Made by a program: the position numbers and the translations under genes. Positions 1 through 7,959 of a stretch of 64,000 nt of DNA are shown here, one piece after another. Every line of letters begins with the position of its first letter. Position 1 is the first letter of the stretch. This DNA is from Marinoscillum sp965229915 (GTDB lineage Bacteria > Bacteroidota > Bacteroidia > Cytophagales > Cyclobacteriaceae). The notes beneath the pieces are model-generated. The model saw nothing but the letters and a program-made list of their open reading frames with translations. It was not told the DNA's origin and searched no databases. The stretch spans positions 3,906,001 to 3,970,000 of the forward strand of contig NZ_CBDDJZ010000001.1 of assembly GCF_965229915.1 (NCBI RefSeq), given 5' to 3'.

Positions 1-2046
1 TCGTTGATGGTGTCGGATCAGATGTTGACTGAGAATAACAGCATCATTGTGTCAAGTGTGACTATGGATGCTGATGGTTGGATTGTAGTACATGCATCCA
101 CCGAGGATGGTAGCGGTCCTGTCGTGCCAGATATTATCTCAGAACCCAAAATGGTATCAGCTGGTACTTCAGAAAATGTTGAAGTAATGCTCAATAGTGA
201 TGTGGACCTGGAAGATGGTGACATGGTTTGGGTGATGCTCCACACAGATGATGGTACCGTTGGTACTTATGAGTTTGATGGCTCTAATGGATTGGACGGA
301 CCAATCATAGATGAGGATGGAAACATTGTCATGACCAGCATTACCTTGAGTCTGGATGGAGACCCAACAGGTACTCTGACGGTGATGGATCAGACACTTT
401 CTCAAAACATGGTACATGTTGGAAATGTAACTTTAGACAGAAGCGGTTGGGTAGTAGTACATGCCGCGGCTGAGTCTGGACCTCAGGTACCTGAGATTAT
501 TTCAGAGCCATTGCTACTTGAAGCGGGTAGTCATGAAGATGTAATGGTGGAGATTACAGACTTTACTGATCTCACTGACGGTGGTATGCTTTATGTAATG
601 CTACATACTGATGATGGAGAAGCAGGAGCATATGAGTTTGATGGCTCTAGTGGCGTTGATAATCCGATTTTTGATGCCGATGGCAATATTGTGATGACAG
701 GTATTACCGTGTCATCTGCCTCAATTACCTCTTCGGCTCAGGTGGTGAGTGAAAATATGGTCACTGTATCTGAGGTGAATGCAGCAGTGGATGGATGGTT
801 AGTGATACACGCCGACAATGAAGGTGCGCCAGGTGAAGTGCTGGGACAAACCATGGTTAGTGTCGGTATGAATTCTGATGTGATGATTGACCTTGGAGAT
901 GCCGTATTTGCTGGAGGAGAAAAACTTTGGCCGATGCTGCATATCGAATCACCAGCGGATGGTGAGTATGGATTCCCGGACAATGGAGATGGACCTGAGG
1001 TATTTGGTGAAGATGTAGTGGTCGTGAGTTTTGATGTAGAGGCTCCTAGTGGATCCATCGCTGTTAGCGATCAGGTTTTACAAGGAAACATGCTTTCTGT
1101 TGGTGAAATCACCATGAATGCTACCGGTTGGGTAGTAGTGCATGCTAGCAATGCCAACAATGACGGGCCGGAAGTGCCGGGTATTATTTCCACCCCTGTT
1201 CAAGTGGAGGCAGGCACTACTACAGATGTGATGGTTACACTTACCGAAGCTGTAGCAACGGATGCTGTATTGTATGTGATGCTACACACAGACAATGGTG
1301 TAATCAGCGAATATGAGTTTGATGGTGCGAGCGGATTTGATGGTCCTATCACTACTGAGTCATTTACTGTAGGAGCACCTTCAGGATCATTCACTGCCGA
1401 GAACCAGGTGACATCTCAGGACAAGATCATGGTAGAAAGTATTACGGTTGATCAGCCATCTTGGGTGGTCATTCACAGAGATAATGGTGCCGGGTCATTT
1501 GTGGCGCCGGGCATCATCTCTGAGCCTGTGGCTTTAGAAGCCGGCACCACTACAGATGTAGAAATCTCACTGGCTGATGGTGAGGAGCTTACAGATGGCG
1601 AAACCCTCTGGATCATGCTGCACAACGATAACGGGACTGTTGGAGCATATGAATTTGATGGATCTAGCGGGTTTGATGCTCCAATCACATTCTCATCCAT
1701 AGATGTGGAAGCACCTTCTGTAACTGCTTCAAATCAAGCAGTGTCGGCTACCAATACCGTTACTATTGATGAAGTGAAAGCAGGAGTAGATGGCTGGATT
1801 GTCATTCATGCAGACAATGGAAGTGGAGCTCCAGGTACCGTACTTGGTCAGACCATGGTCACTGCAGGCACAAATGCCAACGTAGTGGTTGATCTCGGTG
1901 ATGCTTCTGTCAGTGCCGGAGATATGCTGTTCCCAATGCTTCATATTGAGTCTCCAGCAGACGGAGAGTACGGGTTCCCAGACAATGGTGATGGACCGGA
2001 AGTGTTCAATGGAGATGTGGTAGTGGTATCTTTCACTGCTCAGTAG
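1..2046 (+). CDS. Secreted DUF7282 multi-repeat protein (5' end outside window)
   Basis: The reading frame is open from the first base, and its first repeat is already under way, so the true start lies upstream. The visible ~680 residues are six copies of a 95-120 residue acidic beta-rich domain. Each copy carries a W(I/V)V(I/V)H strand and, ~60 residues later, a M-L-H-x-D/E-x-(D/N)-G strand, which fits DUF7282. Copies 1, 2, 4 and 5 end in YEFDGS-type motifs; copies 3 and 6 carry LHIESPADGEYGFPDNGDG. There is no C-terminal membrane anchor or obvious T9SS sorting domain; the protein ends right after repeat 6. The high Asp/Glu content suggests an extracellular, perhaps calcium-binding, protein. 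Its function is unknown. An intrinsic terminator follows. Confidence 0.75.
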   Translation, partial: SLMVSDQMLTENNSIIVSSVTMDADGWIVVHASTEDGSGPVVPDIISEPKMVSAGTSENVEVMLNSDVDLEDGDMVWVMLHTDDGTVGTYEFDGSNGLDGPIIDEDGNIVMTSITLSLDGDPTGTLTVMDQTLSQNMVHVGNVTLDRSGWVVVHAAAESGPQVPEIISEPLLLEAGSHEDVMVEITDFTDLTDGGMLYVMLHTDDGEAGAYEFDGSSGVDNPIFDADGNIVMTGITVSSASITSSAQVVSENMVTVSEVNAAVDGWLVIHADNEGAPGEVLGQTMVSVGMNSDVMIDLGDAVFAGGEKLWPMLHIESPADGEYGFPDNGDGPEVFGEDVVVVSFDVEAPSGSIAVSDQVLQGNMLSVGEITMNATGWVVVHASNANNDGPEVPGIISTPVQVEAGTTTDVMVTLTEAVATDAVLYVMLHTDNGVISEYEFDGASGFDGPITTESFTVGAPSGSFTAENQVTSQDKIMVESITVDQPSWVVIHRDNGAGSFVAPGIISEPVALEAGTTTDVEISLADGEELTDGETLWIMLHNDNGTVGAYEFDGSSGFDAPITFSSIDVEAPSVTASNQAVSATNTVTIDEVKAGVDGWIVIHADNGSGAPGTVLGQTMVTAGTNANVVVDLGDASVSAGDMLFPMLHIESPADGEYGFPDNGDGPEVFNGDVVVVSFTAQ
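1..2046 (+). repeat. AAB-AAB higher-order repeat, 1002-bp period
   Basis: The six domains are arranged as A-A-B followed by A-A-B. The B-type motif starts at 934 and recurs at 1936, exactly 1002 bp (334 codons) later, with most differences at third codon positions. This points to duplication of a three-domain block rather than single-domain growth. Earlier copies may lie upstream of the window. Confidence 0.7.
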
Positions 2047-2071
2047 TTCATTAATTGATGATTTAATTGAT

Positions 2072-2101
2072 AAAAGGGAGGCTTTTGGTCTCCCTTTTTT
2101 T
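2072..2101 (+). terminator. Rho-independent terminator
   Basis: AAAGGGAG pairs with CTCCCTTT around a short loop and runs into a T tract. It lies 26 bp after the stop of the DUF7282 gene. Confidence 0.8.
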
Positions 2102-2154
2102 GCTTTATCAGCAGTATTGATATTTCATTTTTTTAGTCCATAGCTGATAAGTGC

Positions 2155-2162
2155 TACCTTTG
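2155..2162 (+). promoter_or_regulatory. Bacteroidota -7 element for the aminopeptidase gene
   Basis: TACCTTTG matches the TAnnTTTG consensus exactly and sits 27 bp before the ATG at 2189. No good -33 TTG is seen at the usual spacing, so the promoter may be weak or activated. Confidence 0.5.
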
Positions 2163-2188
2163 AGATCTTACAAATAAGCACAAGATCC

Positions 2189-3478
2189 ATGAGGTACAAA
2201 CAAATAGACAACTCCCTATTCGTCGAGAACAGAAAAAGGCTCATTTCCCGTTTGAAGCCCAATTCCGTCGTTATTGTTCATTCCAACGACATCATGCCCA
2301 CCAATGCCGATGGAACCATGAATTTCAAACAAAACTCCGACCTGTATTATCTCAGTGGAGTTGATCAGGAGGAGTCCATCCTTTTGCTGGCTCCCGATTT
2401 TCCAGACCCGAAACTTCGCGAGGTACTTTTCCTCCGAGAGACCAATGAGGAGATTGCTATCTGGGAAGGTCATAAACTCACCAAAGAGGAGGGAGAAGAG
2501 ACCTCTGGTATCAAAAATATCAAATGGAGCCAGGATTTTGAAAAGGTTCTGTACACCATTTTGGCAGAAAGCGAACATATCTATCTGCCTAGCAATGAGC
2601 ACATCCGAAATGCTTCATTGGTAGAGACAGCCAATGACCGATTCATCAAAAACTGCATGGCCAGGTTCCCACTGTACAAGTATGAGCGTTTGGCACCGAT
2701 CATCTATGACCTGCGCACAATCAAGTCGGAACTCGAAGTGAAGACCATAGAACATGCCTGTCATATCACCGAGCAGGGCTTTAGAAGGATTCTTGAGACA
2801 GTGGAACCGGGAGTTTGGGAATACGAAGTAGAGGCAGAATACGCACATGTCTTTTTATCTAATAGGTCACGCGGCTTTGCTTACTCTCCGATAGTAGCTG
2901 GAGGATTCAATGCGTGTGTGCTTCACTACATTGAGAATAGTCAGCAATTGAAAGACGGTGACTTGCTGCTGATGGATGTAGGCGCGGAGTATGCCAACTA
3001 CAATGCCGACATGACCCGTACGATTCCCGTAAATGGGAGATTTACGAAGCGTCAGCGACAGGTATATGACGCTGTATTACGTGTGAAAAACCAAGCAACA
3101 GAGCTTTTAAAGCCAGGTAGTGCAATACCTGAGTATCATGCGTCTGTAGGTGAGTTAATGACAGAAGAGCTGTTGGAACTGGGATTGTTGGACAAGACAG
3201 ATATCAAAAACCAAAACCCGGAATGGCCTGCTTACAAGAAGTACTTCATGCACGGCACTTCGCATCATTTGGGTATAGATGTGCATGATGTGGCTTCTAT
3301 TTATAAAAAGTTTGAGCCAGGAATGGTCTTCACTGTGGAGCCAGGTATTTACATCCGAGAAGAAAATATTGGTATACGACTGGAAGACGATATTTTGATC
3401 ACCAAGGATGGTCACAAAAACCTAATGCGTAACATCCCGATTCATGCGGATGAAATCGAAGACTTAATGAATAAATAG
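2189..3478 (+). CDS. pepP: Xaa-Pro aminopeptidase (M24B, aminopeptidase P family)
   Basis: Predicted metallopeptidase removing N-terminal residues that precede proline; cytoplasmic, with no signal peptide. The first ~160 residues form the creatinase/AMP_N domain, followed by the pita-bread catalytic domain. The five metal ligands are visible: Asp263 (LMDVG), Asp274 (NADMTRT), His359 (HGTSHHLG), Glu384 (VEPGIYI) and Glu399 (GIRLEDD). At 429 residues it has the usual family length. It starts at an ATG behind a TAnnTTTG element. It heads a run of co-directional genes; the GNAT gene begins four bases after its stop. Confidence 0.92.
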   Translation: MRYKQIDNSLFVENRKRLISRLKPNSVVIVHSNDIMPTNADGTMNFKQNSDLYYLSGVDQEESILLLAPDFPDPKLREVLFLRETNEEIAIWEGHKLTKEEGEETSGIKNIKWSQDFEKVLYTILAESEHIYLPSNEHIRNASLVETANDRFIKNCMARFPLYKYERLAPIIYDLRTIKSELEVKTIEHACHITEQGFRRILETVEPGVWEYEVEAEYAHVFLSNRSRGFAYSPIVAGGFNACVLHYIENSQQLKDGDLLLMDVGAEYANYNADMTRTIPVNGRFTKRQRQVYDAVLRVKNQATELLKPGSAIPEYHASVGELMTEELLELGLLDKTDIKNQNPEWPAYKKYFMHGTSHHLGIDVHDVASIYKKFEPGMVFTVEPGIYIREENIGIRLEDDILITKDGHKNLMRNIPIHADEIEDLMNK

Positions 3479-3482
3479 GGAC

Positions 3483-3923
3483 ATGAGTATCATAGTGCGC
3501 TCCGGGAGTATTGACGAGGTGCTAGCAATACAGGAGCTGATACCAGAGTTTGATGACCCTTATTCCAAGTCTGAGTATCAACGGAGATTGGGCGCTTCTG
3601 AGCATCTCGTATTGATTGCTGAGCTGGATGGATTTCCCGTGGGATTCAAAGTAGGTTATGATCGGTTTCTGGACGGGGAGGTGTTTTACAGCTGGATGGG
3701 AGCGGTACTTCCAGAGCATCGCAGCAAAGGAATCGGTCGGTTGCTGCTGAAAAAAATGGAAGTCTGGTGCAAACTAAAAGGCTATCACTACCTGAAGTTC
3801 AAAACGATGAACAGACACCGAAACATGTTAAAATTTGCAATCAGTGAGGGTTTCAATGTTATCGATTTCCAGAAGCATCAAAATCCGAGATTATCAAAAA
3901 TCTATTTTGAAAAGAAACTATGA
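3483..3923 (+). CDS. GNAT-family N-acetyltransferase
   Basis: A 146-residue single-domain GNAT protein. The acetyl-CoA-binding motif A is visible as VLPEHRSKGIGRLLLKKME (about residues 77-95), matching the R/Q-x-x-G-x-G/A signature. The substrate cannot be inferred from sequence. It sits between pepP and a RidA gene and overlaps the latter by ATGA, so the three are probably co-transcribed and translationally coupled. Confidence 0.85.
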   Translation: MSIIVRSGSIDEVLAIQELIPEFDDPYSKSEYQRRLGASEHLVLIAELDGFPVGFKVGYDRFLDGEVFYSWMGAVLPEHRSKGIGRLLLKKMEVWCKLKGYHYLKFKTMNRHRNMLKFAISEGFNVIDFQKHQNPRLSKIYFEKKL

Positions 3924-4336
3924 GTGTATTTCAGTCAGATAAGGCTCCCGAGCCAGTAGGTTTATATCCGCATGCCAGGAGAGTTGGTGATATGCTGTTT
4001 TTATCTGGAGTAGGTCCCAGAAAAAAGGGAACTAAGGAAATCCCTGGTGTGACTCTGGATGCCGATGGTCAAATCGCAGCGTATGATATTGAAGCTCAGT
4101 GTCATTCGGTTTTTAACAATGTGAAAGACATTTTGGAAGCCTCTGAGGCGCAATGGTCTGATTTGGTGGATGTTACCGTTTTTTTAACCAACATGAAGGC
4201 TGATTTTAAGACCTTTAATTCCATCTATGCGGAGTATTTCAAAGACGTTCAGCCCTGTCGCACTACAGTGGAAGTCAATGCCTTACCCACCCCGATTGCG
4301 ATCGAGTTGAAATGCATTGCTTATTTGAAATCGTAA
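3920..4336 (+). CDS. RidA/YjgF family protein
   Basis: A 138-residue RidA-fold protein; family members hydrolyse reactive enamine/imine intermediates. Visible features are the LFLSGVGP segment near the N-terminus and the C-terminal RTTVEVNALPTPIAIELKC stretch, including the Arg that normally binds the carboxylate of the substrate. The sequence is not typical RidA and resembles the branch that contains aminomuconate deaminases, but no kynurenine-pathway genes are adjacent. It overlaps the GNAT gene by four bases. Confidence 0.85.
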   Translation: MSVFQSDKAPEPVGLYPHARRVGDMLFLSGVGPRKKGTKEIPGVTLDADGQIAAYDIEAQCHSVFNNVKDILEASEAQWSDLVDVTVFLTNMKADFKTFNSIYAEYFKDVQPCRTTVEVNALPTPIAIELKCIAYLKS

Positions 4337-4366
4337 TTTCATCGAAATGAATCGGGCCTTCAATCG

Positions 4367-4394
4367 TTGGCATAATAGTATTTGGTTATTTTTG
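4367..4394 (+). promoter_or_regulatory. Bacteroidota promoter for DUF4290-murA
   Basis: TTG at 4367-4369, 17 bp spacer, TATTTTTG at 4387-4394 (TAnnTTTG). The predicted transcript start is just before the ATG at 4410. Confidence 0.6.
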
Positions 4395-4409
4395 AGCAAA
4401 ATCTAGAAT

Positions 4410-5072
4410 ATGAGTTTGGAATATAATACGGAGCGTCAGCAACTGACCCTGAGAGAATACGGTAGAAATGTGCAAAATCTGGTAGCGCACATCAAGACTA
4501 TTGAAGATAAGGAGAAGCGTAATCGAATGGCAGCTACGTTGGTTGAGCTGATGAAAATGATCAACCCGGAGTTTAGCAAAGATGCTCAGGAGTACACCCA
4601 AAAAGTCTGGGATGATCTGTTCATAATTTCCAAGTTTGATTTGGATGTGGAAAGTCCTTTTCCTATTCCCGAGGCGACTATTCTGGAGCGCAAGCCGGAC
4701 AGAATGAAGTATCAGTCCAATGAAATCAAATTCCGTCACTACGGCAGGAATATCGAAATCCTAATTCAAAATGCCATAGCAATGGAAGATCCTGCTGAGA
4801 AGGAAGGAGCCATTATTGCTATTGGTAAGCTGATGAAGTCTTTTTACCTGACGTGGAACAAAGACAATATAGAGGATGAGCAGGTGTTGAAAAACATCAA
4901 ACAACTGTCAAAGGATCAGCTAGATATTGATATTGAAAAAGTGAAGGCCAACAATCTTTTTGATTCTGAAAAGAGGGGCAACGATAACAGCAACCGACAC
5001 CATAATAGAAATCGCAACAAAGGCGGTGGCAAAAGAAATCACTCTAACAAAAGAAGAAGAAATAACAACTAA
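4410..5072 (+). CDS. DUF4290 family protein
   Basis: A 220-residue cytoplasmic protein of the Bacteroidota family DUF4290, which is regularly encoded directly upstream of murA, as here. Two halves share the pattern R-x-Y-G-R-N-(V/I)-x-x-L (REYGRNVQNL, about residues 16-25; RHYGRNIEIL, about residues 110-119), suggesting an internal duplication. The last ~30 residues are an extremely basic Asn/Arg/Lys/Gly-rich tail, likely disordered and possibly nucleic-acid binding. Its TAA overlaps the ATG of murA by one base (TAATG). Function is unknown; genomic linkage hints at a role in cell-wall growth. Confidence 0.85.
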   Translation: MSLEYNTERQQLTLREYGRNVQNLVAHIKTIEDKEKRNRMAATLVELMKMINPEFSKDAQEYTQKVWDDLFIISKFDLDVESPFPIPEATILERKPDRMKYQSNEIKFRHYGRNIEILIQNAIAMEDPAEKEGAIIAIGKLMKSFYLTWNKDNIEDEQVLKNIKQLSKDQLDIDIEKVKANNLFDSEKRGNDNSNRHHNRNRNKGGGKRNHSNKRRRNNN

Positions 5073-6379
5073 TGGCTTCATTCCGAGTGCGAGGTGGCAA
5101 GCGCCTCAAGGGGAGCATCACTCCGCAGGGAGCAAAAAACGAAGCGCTCCAAATCATATCAGCTGTCTTACTTACAGCCGAACCAGTTCATATTCATAAG
5201 ATTCCTGCAATTCGAGATGTGCTCAAATTGATCGATTTGCTGGCTGATTTGGGCGTACAGATCGAAAAGACTGATGAAGAGTCTTACCGATTTACAGCAA
5301 AAGATGTTAATCTAAAATTTCTGGATACCGAGGACTTTAAAGAGAAGGCAGCCTCACTGCGCGGTTCGATTATGATTCTTGGTCCATTGCTTGCTCGCTA
5401 TGGAAAAGGCAAAATGCCAAAACCTGGTGGAGATAAAATTGGTCGAAGAAGGCTAGATACGCACTTCGTGGGCTTTCAGAAATTAGGAGCCAAATTTCAC
5501 TACGACTCGGCCACCTCCTTTTACACAGTAGATGGTTCTAAACTAAAGGGTTGCTATATGCACCTTGATGAGGCATCGGTTACTGGTACCGCCAACATCA
5601 TTATGGCGGCTGTTTTGGCCGAAGGTCTCACTACAATTTACAATGCAGCCTGTGAGCCATATATTCAGCAGCTATGCAATATGCTGGTGAGAATGGGGGC
5701 TAAAATTGAAGGAATTGGCAGTAACCTGCTCAAAATAGAGGGAGTAGAGGTGCTGGGAGGAACGGAACACACCATGCTTCCAGACATGATCGAGATTGGT
5801 AGTTTCATTGGTATGGCTGCTATGACACAGTCAGAAATTACCATTAAAGATGCCCGAATTGATATGCTGGGAATTATTCCAGATACTTTTAGGCGTTTGG
5901 GGATCAAGATGGAATTTCGGGGGGATGATATTTTTATTCCTGCCCAGGAGCACTACGAAATTGAAAGTTATATCGACGGATCTATTCTGACAGTGGCAGA
6001 CGCCATCTGGCCTGGATTCACGCCCGATCTGTTGAGTGTGGCTTTGGTCACTGCTACACAGGCAAAAGGTACGGTACTCATTCATCAGAAGATGTTTGAG
6101 AGTCGTTTGTTCTTTGTAGATAAGTTGATAGATATGGGAGCACAGATCATCTTGTGTGATCCTCATAGAGCCACGGTGATTGGGTTGGACAGGGCATTTC
6201 CGCTAAGAGGCATCAGTATGACTTCTCCAGACATCAGAGCCGGGGTGAGTTTGTTGATTGCAGCACTGTCTGCAGAAGGGGACTCCACCATCCATAATAT
6301 CGAGCAGATTGATCGAGGATATCAGTTTATAGATAAGCGACTGAAAGCCCTTGGGGCCGATATAGAGCGGTTTGCATAA
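5072..6379 (+). CDS. murA: UDP-N-acetylglucosamine 1-carboxyvinyltransferase
   Basis: First committed step of peptidoglycan synthesis: transfer of enolpyruvate from PEP to UDP-GlcNAc in the cytoplasm. The 435-residue length and the inside-out alpha/beta barrel (EPT fold) fit. Lys22 lies in the conserved QGAKNEAL motif, the mobile loop is PGGDKIGRRRLDTH (about residues 118-131), and the catalytic-base Asp lies in FTPDLLSVAL. The loop residue that is Cys115 in Escherichia coli is Asp121 here (codon 5432-5434). That substitution is known in Mycobacterium and Chlamydia MurA and gives insensitivity to fosfomycin. The gene is translationally coupled to DUF4290. Confidence 0.95.
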   Translation: MASFRVRGGKRLKGSITPQGAKNEALQIISAVLLTAEPVHIHKIPAIRDVLKLIDLLADLGVQIEKTDEESYRFTAKDVNLKFLDTEDFKEKAASLRGSIMILGPLLARYGKGKMPKPGGDKIGRRRLDTHFVGFQKLGAKFHYDSATSFYTVDGSKLKGCYMHLDEASVTGTANIIMAAVLAEGLTTIYNAACEPYIQQLCNMLVRMGAKIEGIGSNLLKIEGVEVLGGTEHTMLPDMIEIGSFIGMAAMTQSEITIKDARIDMLGIIPDTFRRLGIKMEFRGDDIFIPAQEHYEIESYIDGSILTVADAIWPGFTPDLLSVALVTATQAKGTVLIHQKMFESRLFFVDKLIDMGAQIILCDPHRATVIGLDRAFPLRGISMTSPDIRAGVSLLIAALSAEGDSTIHNIEQIDRGYQFIDKRLKALGADIERFA

Positions 6380-6403
6380 AAAACGCCGTGATTACTCACG
6401 GCG
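6378..6403 (-). terminator. Hairpin just after murA, U tract on the minus strand
   Basis: CGCCGTGA pairs with TCACGGCG (6384-6403). The A run at 6378-6383 becomes a U tract only when read on the minus strand, so it would stop antisense transcription into murA rather than murA itself. Confidence 0.5.
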
Positions 6404-6510
6404 CTCATCAACCAGCTTTAAGCAGTTTCCTAATAGAAACTGTCTTATATACGAAAGGTACAGATTAACTGGATTTCTCCAATCGGAAAAAAGTTAAATT
6501 ATTTTTAAAT

Positions 6511-6541
6511 AAAAAAAGCAGAGCTTCAACTCTGCTTTTCT
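6511..6541. terminator. Bidirectional intrinsic terminator
   Basis: AAAAAAAGCAGAG...CTCTGCTTTTC: a 7-bp GC-containing stem flanked by an A run on one side and T run on the other. It can end both murA (+) and the convergent anti-sigma gene (-). Confidence 0.75.
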
Positions 6542-6572
6542 TATTCTATTTAAATGGTTGTTTTTCAGTTAG

Positions 6573-7361
6573 TTATATAGCCTCTCCGTACACCTGCATA
6601 GTGCTCAATGTTGGGCTCTCAGCACCACCGGATTGTTCTACCGTCACGGCAAATGCATCTGCCTTAGCGATATTTTTCATGATTTGGAAGGTGCCTTCCT
6701 CAGCGTCAAAGACCCCAGCGTCCACTGGCGCACCATCGATGAGCGCCCACAATTGGTACTGCTGATTTTGAGGTAATGAAGCCAGGTTAGCCGAGTTGAG
6801 GTAGACCTCTTCTTGATTTGGGTTCCAGTAAATCACTGCCTTGGCTTGTTTGGCATTGTCTGTTCCATTGAGGATGATTCTGCTAAACTCAGGGCTGACT
6901 AACACTGCCAAATCCTGGCGTATGTCTGTCAGCTCTTGATTTACCGTATTGTAGCTTTCAGCCAATTCTATGTTTCTGGCAGTTAGCTGTGCCAGACGGT
7001 AATCCGTGGTTTGCCACTGATTCCAGAAGTAGAATGCGCTCATCAATGCAGTCAGAGCGATAATCACACTAGCGGCAAGTGCCAGTTTGTAACCACTACC
7101 AATAGCTTGTTCCTTAGCCGGCCAAGATATATGGCTCATCACTTCAGGAGTCTCCATTATGAAGCGTTTTACTGCCTGTGAAGGAGAAATAGCATATTCA
7201 AAAGCCAAATGCTCGATGGTCTTTTGTAAATCCAGGTACTCGTTCATGATCTCTGAGTCCTTAGCGAGAAACCTCTCCACTTCCCGGATATCTTCCTGTT
7301 GGAGTTCTTCTGTGATGTAGGCAGCCAGGTAGCCTTCGTTTATGATCTCTTCTTTAGTCAA
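6573..7361 (-). CDS. RskA-type anti-sigma factor
   Basis: A 262-residue single-pass membrane protein. The N-terminal ~90 residues form the cytoplasmic sigma-binding part, a transmembrane helix spans about residues 92-112 (LALAASVIIALTALMSAFYF), and the rest is periplasmic. The C-terminal region with VYLNSANLASLPQNQQYQLW and the PVDAGVF segment is the RskA (anti-sigma-K) C-terminal domain. The only in-frame start near the sigma stop is TTG at 7361, overlapping the sigma gene by eight bases, consistent with coupled synthesis of the two partners. The inducing signal is unknown. Confidence 0.85.
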   Translation of the reverse strand: MTKEEIINEGYLAAYITEELQQEDIREVERFLAKDSEIMNEYLDLQKTIEHLAFEYAISPSQAVKRFIMETPEVMSHISWPAKEQAIGSGYKLALAASVIIALTALMSAFYFWNQWQTTDYRLAQLTARNIELAESYNTVNQELTDIRQDLAVLVSPEFSRIILNGTDNAKQAKAVIYWNPNQEEVYLNSANLASLPQNQQYQLWALIDGAPVDAGVFDAEEGTFQIMKNIAKADAFAVTVEQSGGAESPTLSTMQVYGEAI

Positions 7362-7902
7362 AATCTCTACTTAATTTCTGTTTAATATCCTTCAAACAAT
7401 TTCTAAGACGTGTTTTTACGGTTCCTAAAGGCATTTCTTCATTTTCTGAAATTTCCGCGTGAGAGTAGCCTTCAAAGAAATTGAGCTGGATGAGCTTTTT
7501 GCACATTTTGCCTATTTCGTTCAGGATGGTTGATAGCCCGATGTAGTCTTCCTTGTTGTCTGACGTTTCGAACATATCTACGAACCCGCTGATGTCATCG
7601 GATTTATCTGAGGATTTAAAATCCTTAGATCGCCTTGCGTCGATGGCTCGATTTCTGGCAATCCGATACATCCAGGTGAATAGTGTTCCTTTCGAAGAGT
7701 CGTAAGAATCTATTTGGTCCCAGATCTTTAGAAACACCTCGTGCAAGGTTTCTTCAGCAATTTCTTTGTGTTTGAGAGTTCGGAATATGATACCATAAAG
7801 TGCTTCCGAATAGTGATCGTACAAATAGTCCAGAGCTGTGGTGTCCCTTGCTCTTAGTCTTTTGATCAGTAAGGAATTAAAGTCTATTGTAGTTGTTGCC
7901 AA
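7354..7902 (-). CDS. ECF RNA polymerase sigma factor (SigK-like)
   Basis: A 182-residue two-domain sigma factor. Region 2 covers about residues 25-90 (DHYSEALYGIIFRTL, FTWMYRIARNRAIDARR) and region 4 about residues 120-175 (LNFFEGYSHAEISENEEMPLG plus TVKTRLRNCL helix-turn-helix). Pairing with an RskA protein places it in the SigK-like ECF group. The start appears to be TTG at 7902; no ATG lies nearby in frame. It is divergent from the GH113 gene, whose promoter overlaps the 5' end of this gene. Confidence 0.88.
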   Translation of the reverse strand: MATTTIDFNSLLIKRLRARDTTALDYLYDHYSEALYGIIFRTLKHKEIAEETLHEVFLKIWDQIDSYDSSKGTLFTWMYRIARNRAIDARRSKDFKSSDKSDDISGFVDMFETSDNKEDYIGLSTILNEIGKMCKKLIQLNFFEGYSHAEISENEEMPLGTVKTRLRNCLKDIKQKLSRDFD

Positions 7903-7914
7903 AACTTATTTTTG
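7887..7914 (+). promoter_or_regulatory. Bacteroidota promoter for the GH113-like gene
   Basis: TTG at 7887-7889, 17 bp, TATTTTTG at 7907-7914. It lies across the start of the divergent sigma gene, so the two transcripts overlap or compete. Confidence 0.5.
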
Positions 7915-7959
7915 ATTTAGCGTATAATTTATTTAAAATATGACTGCTATACCTAAGAT

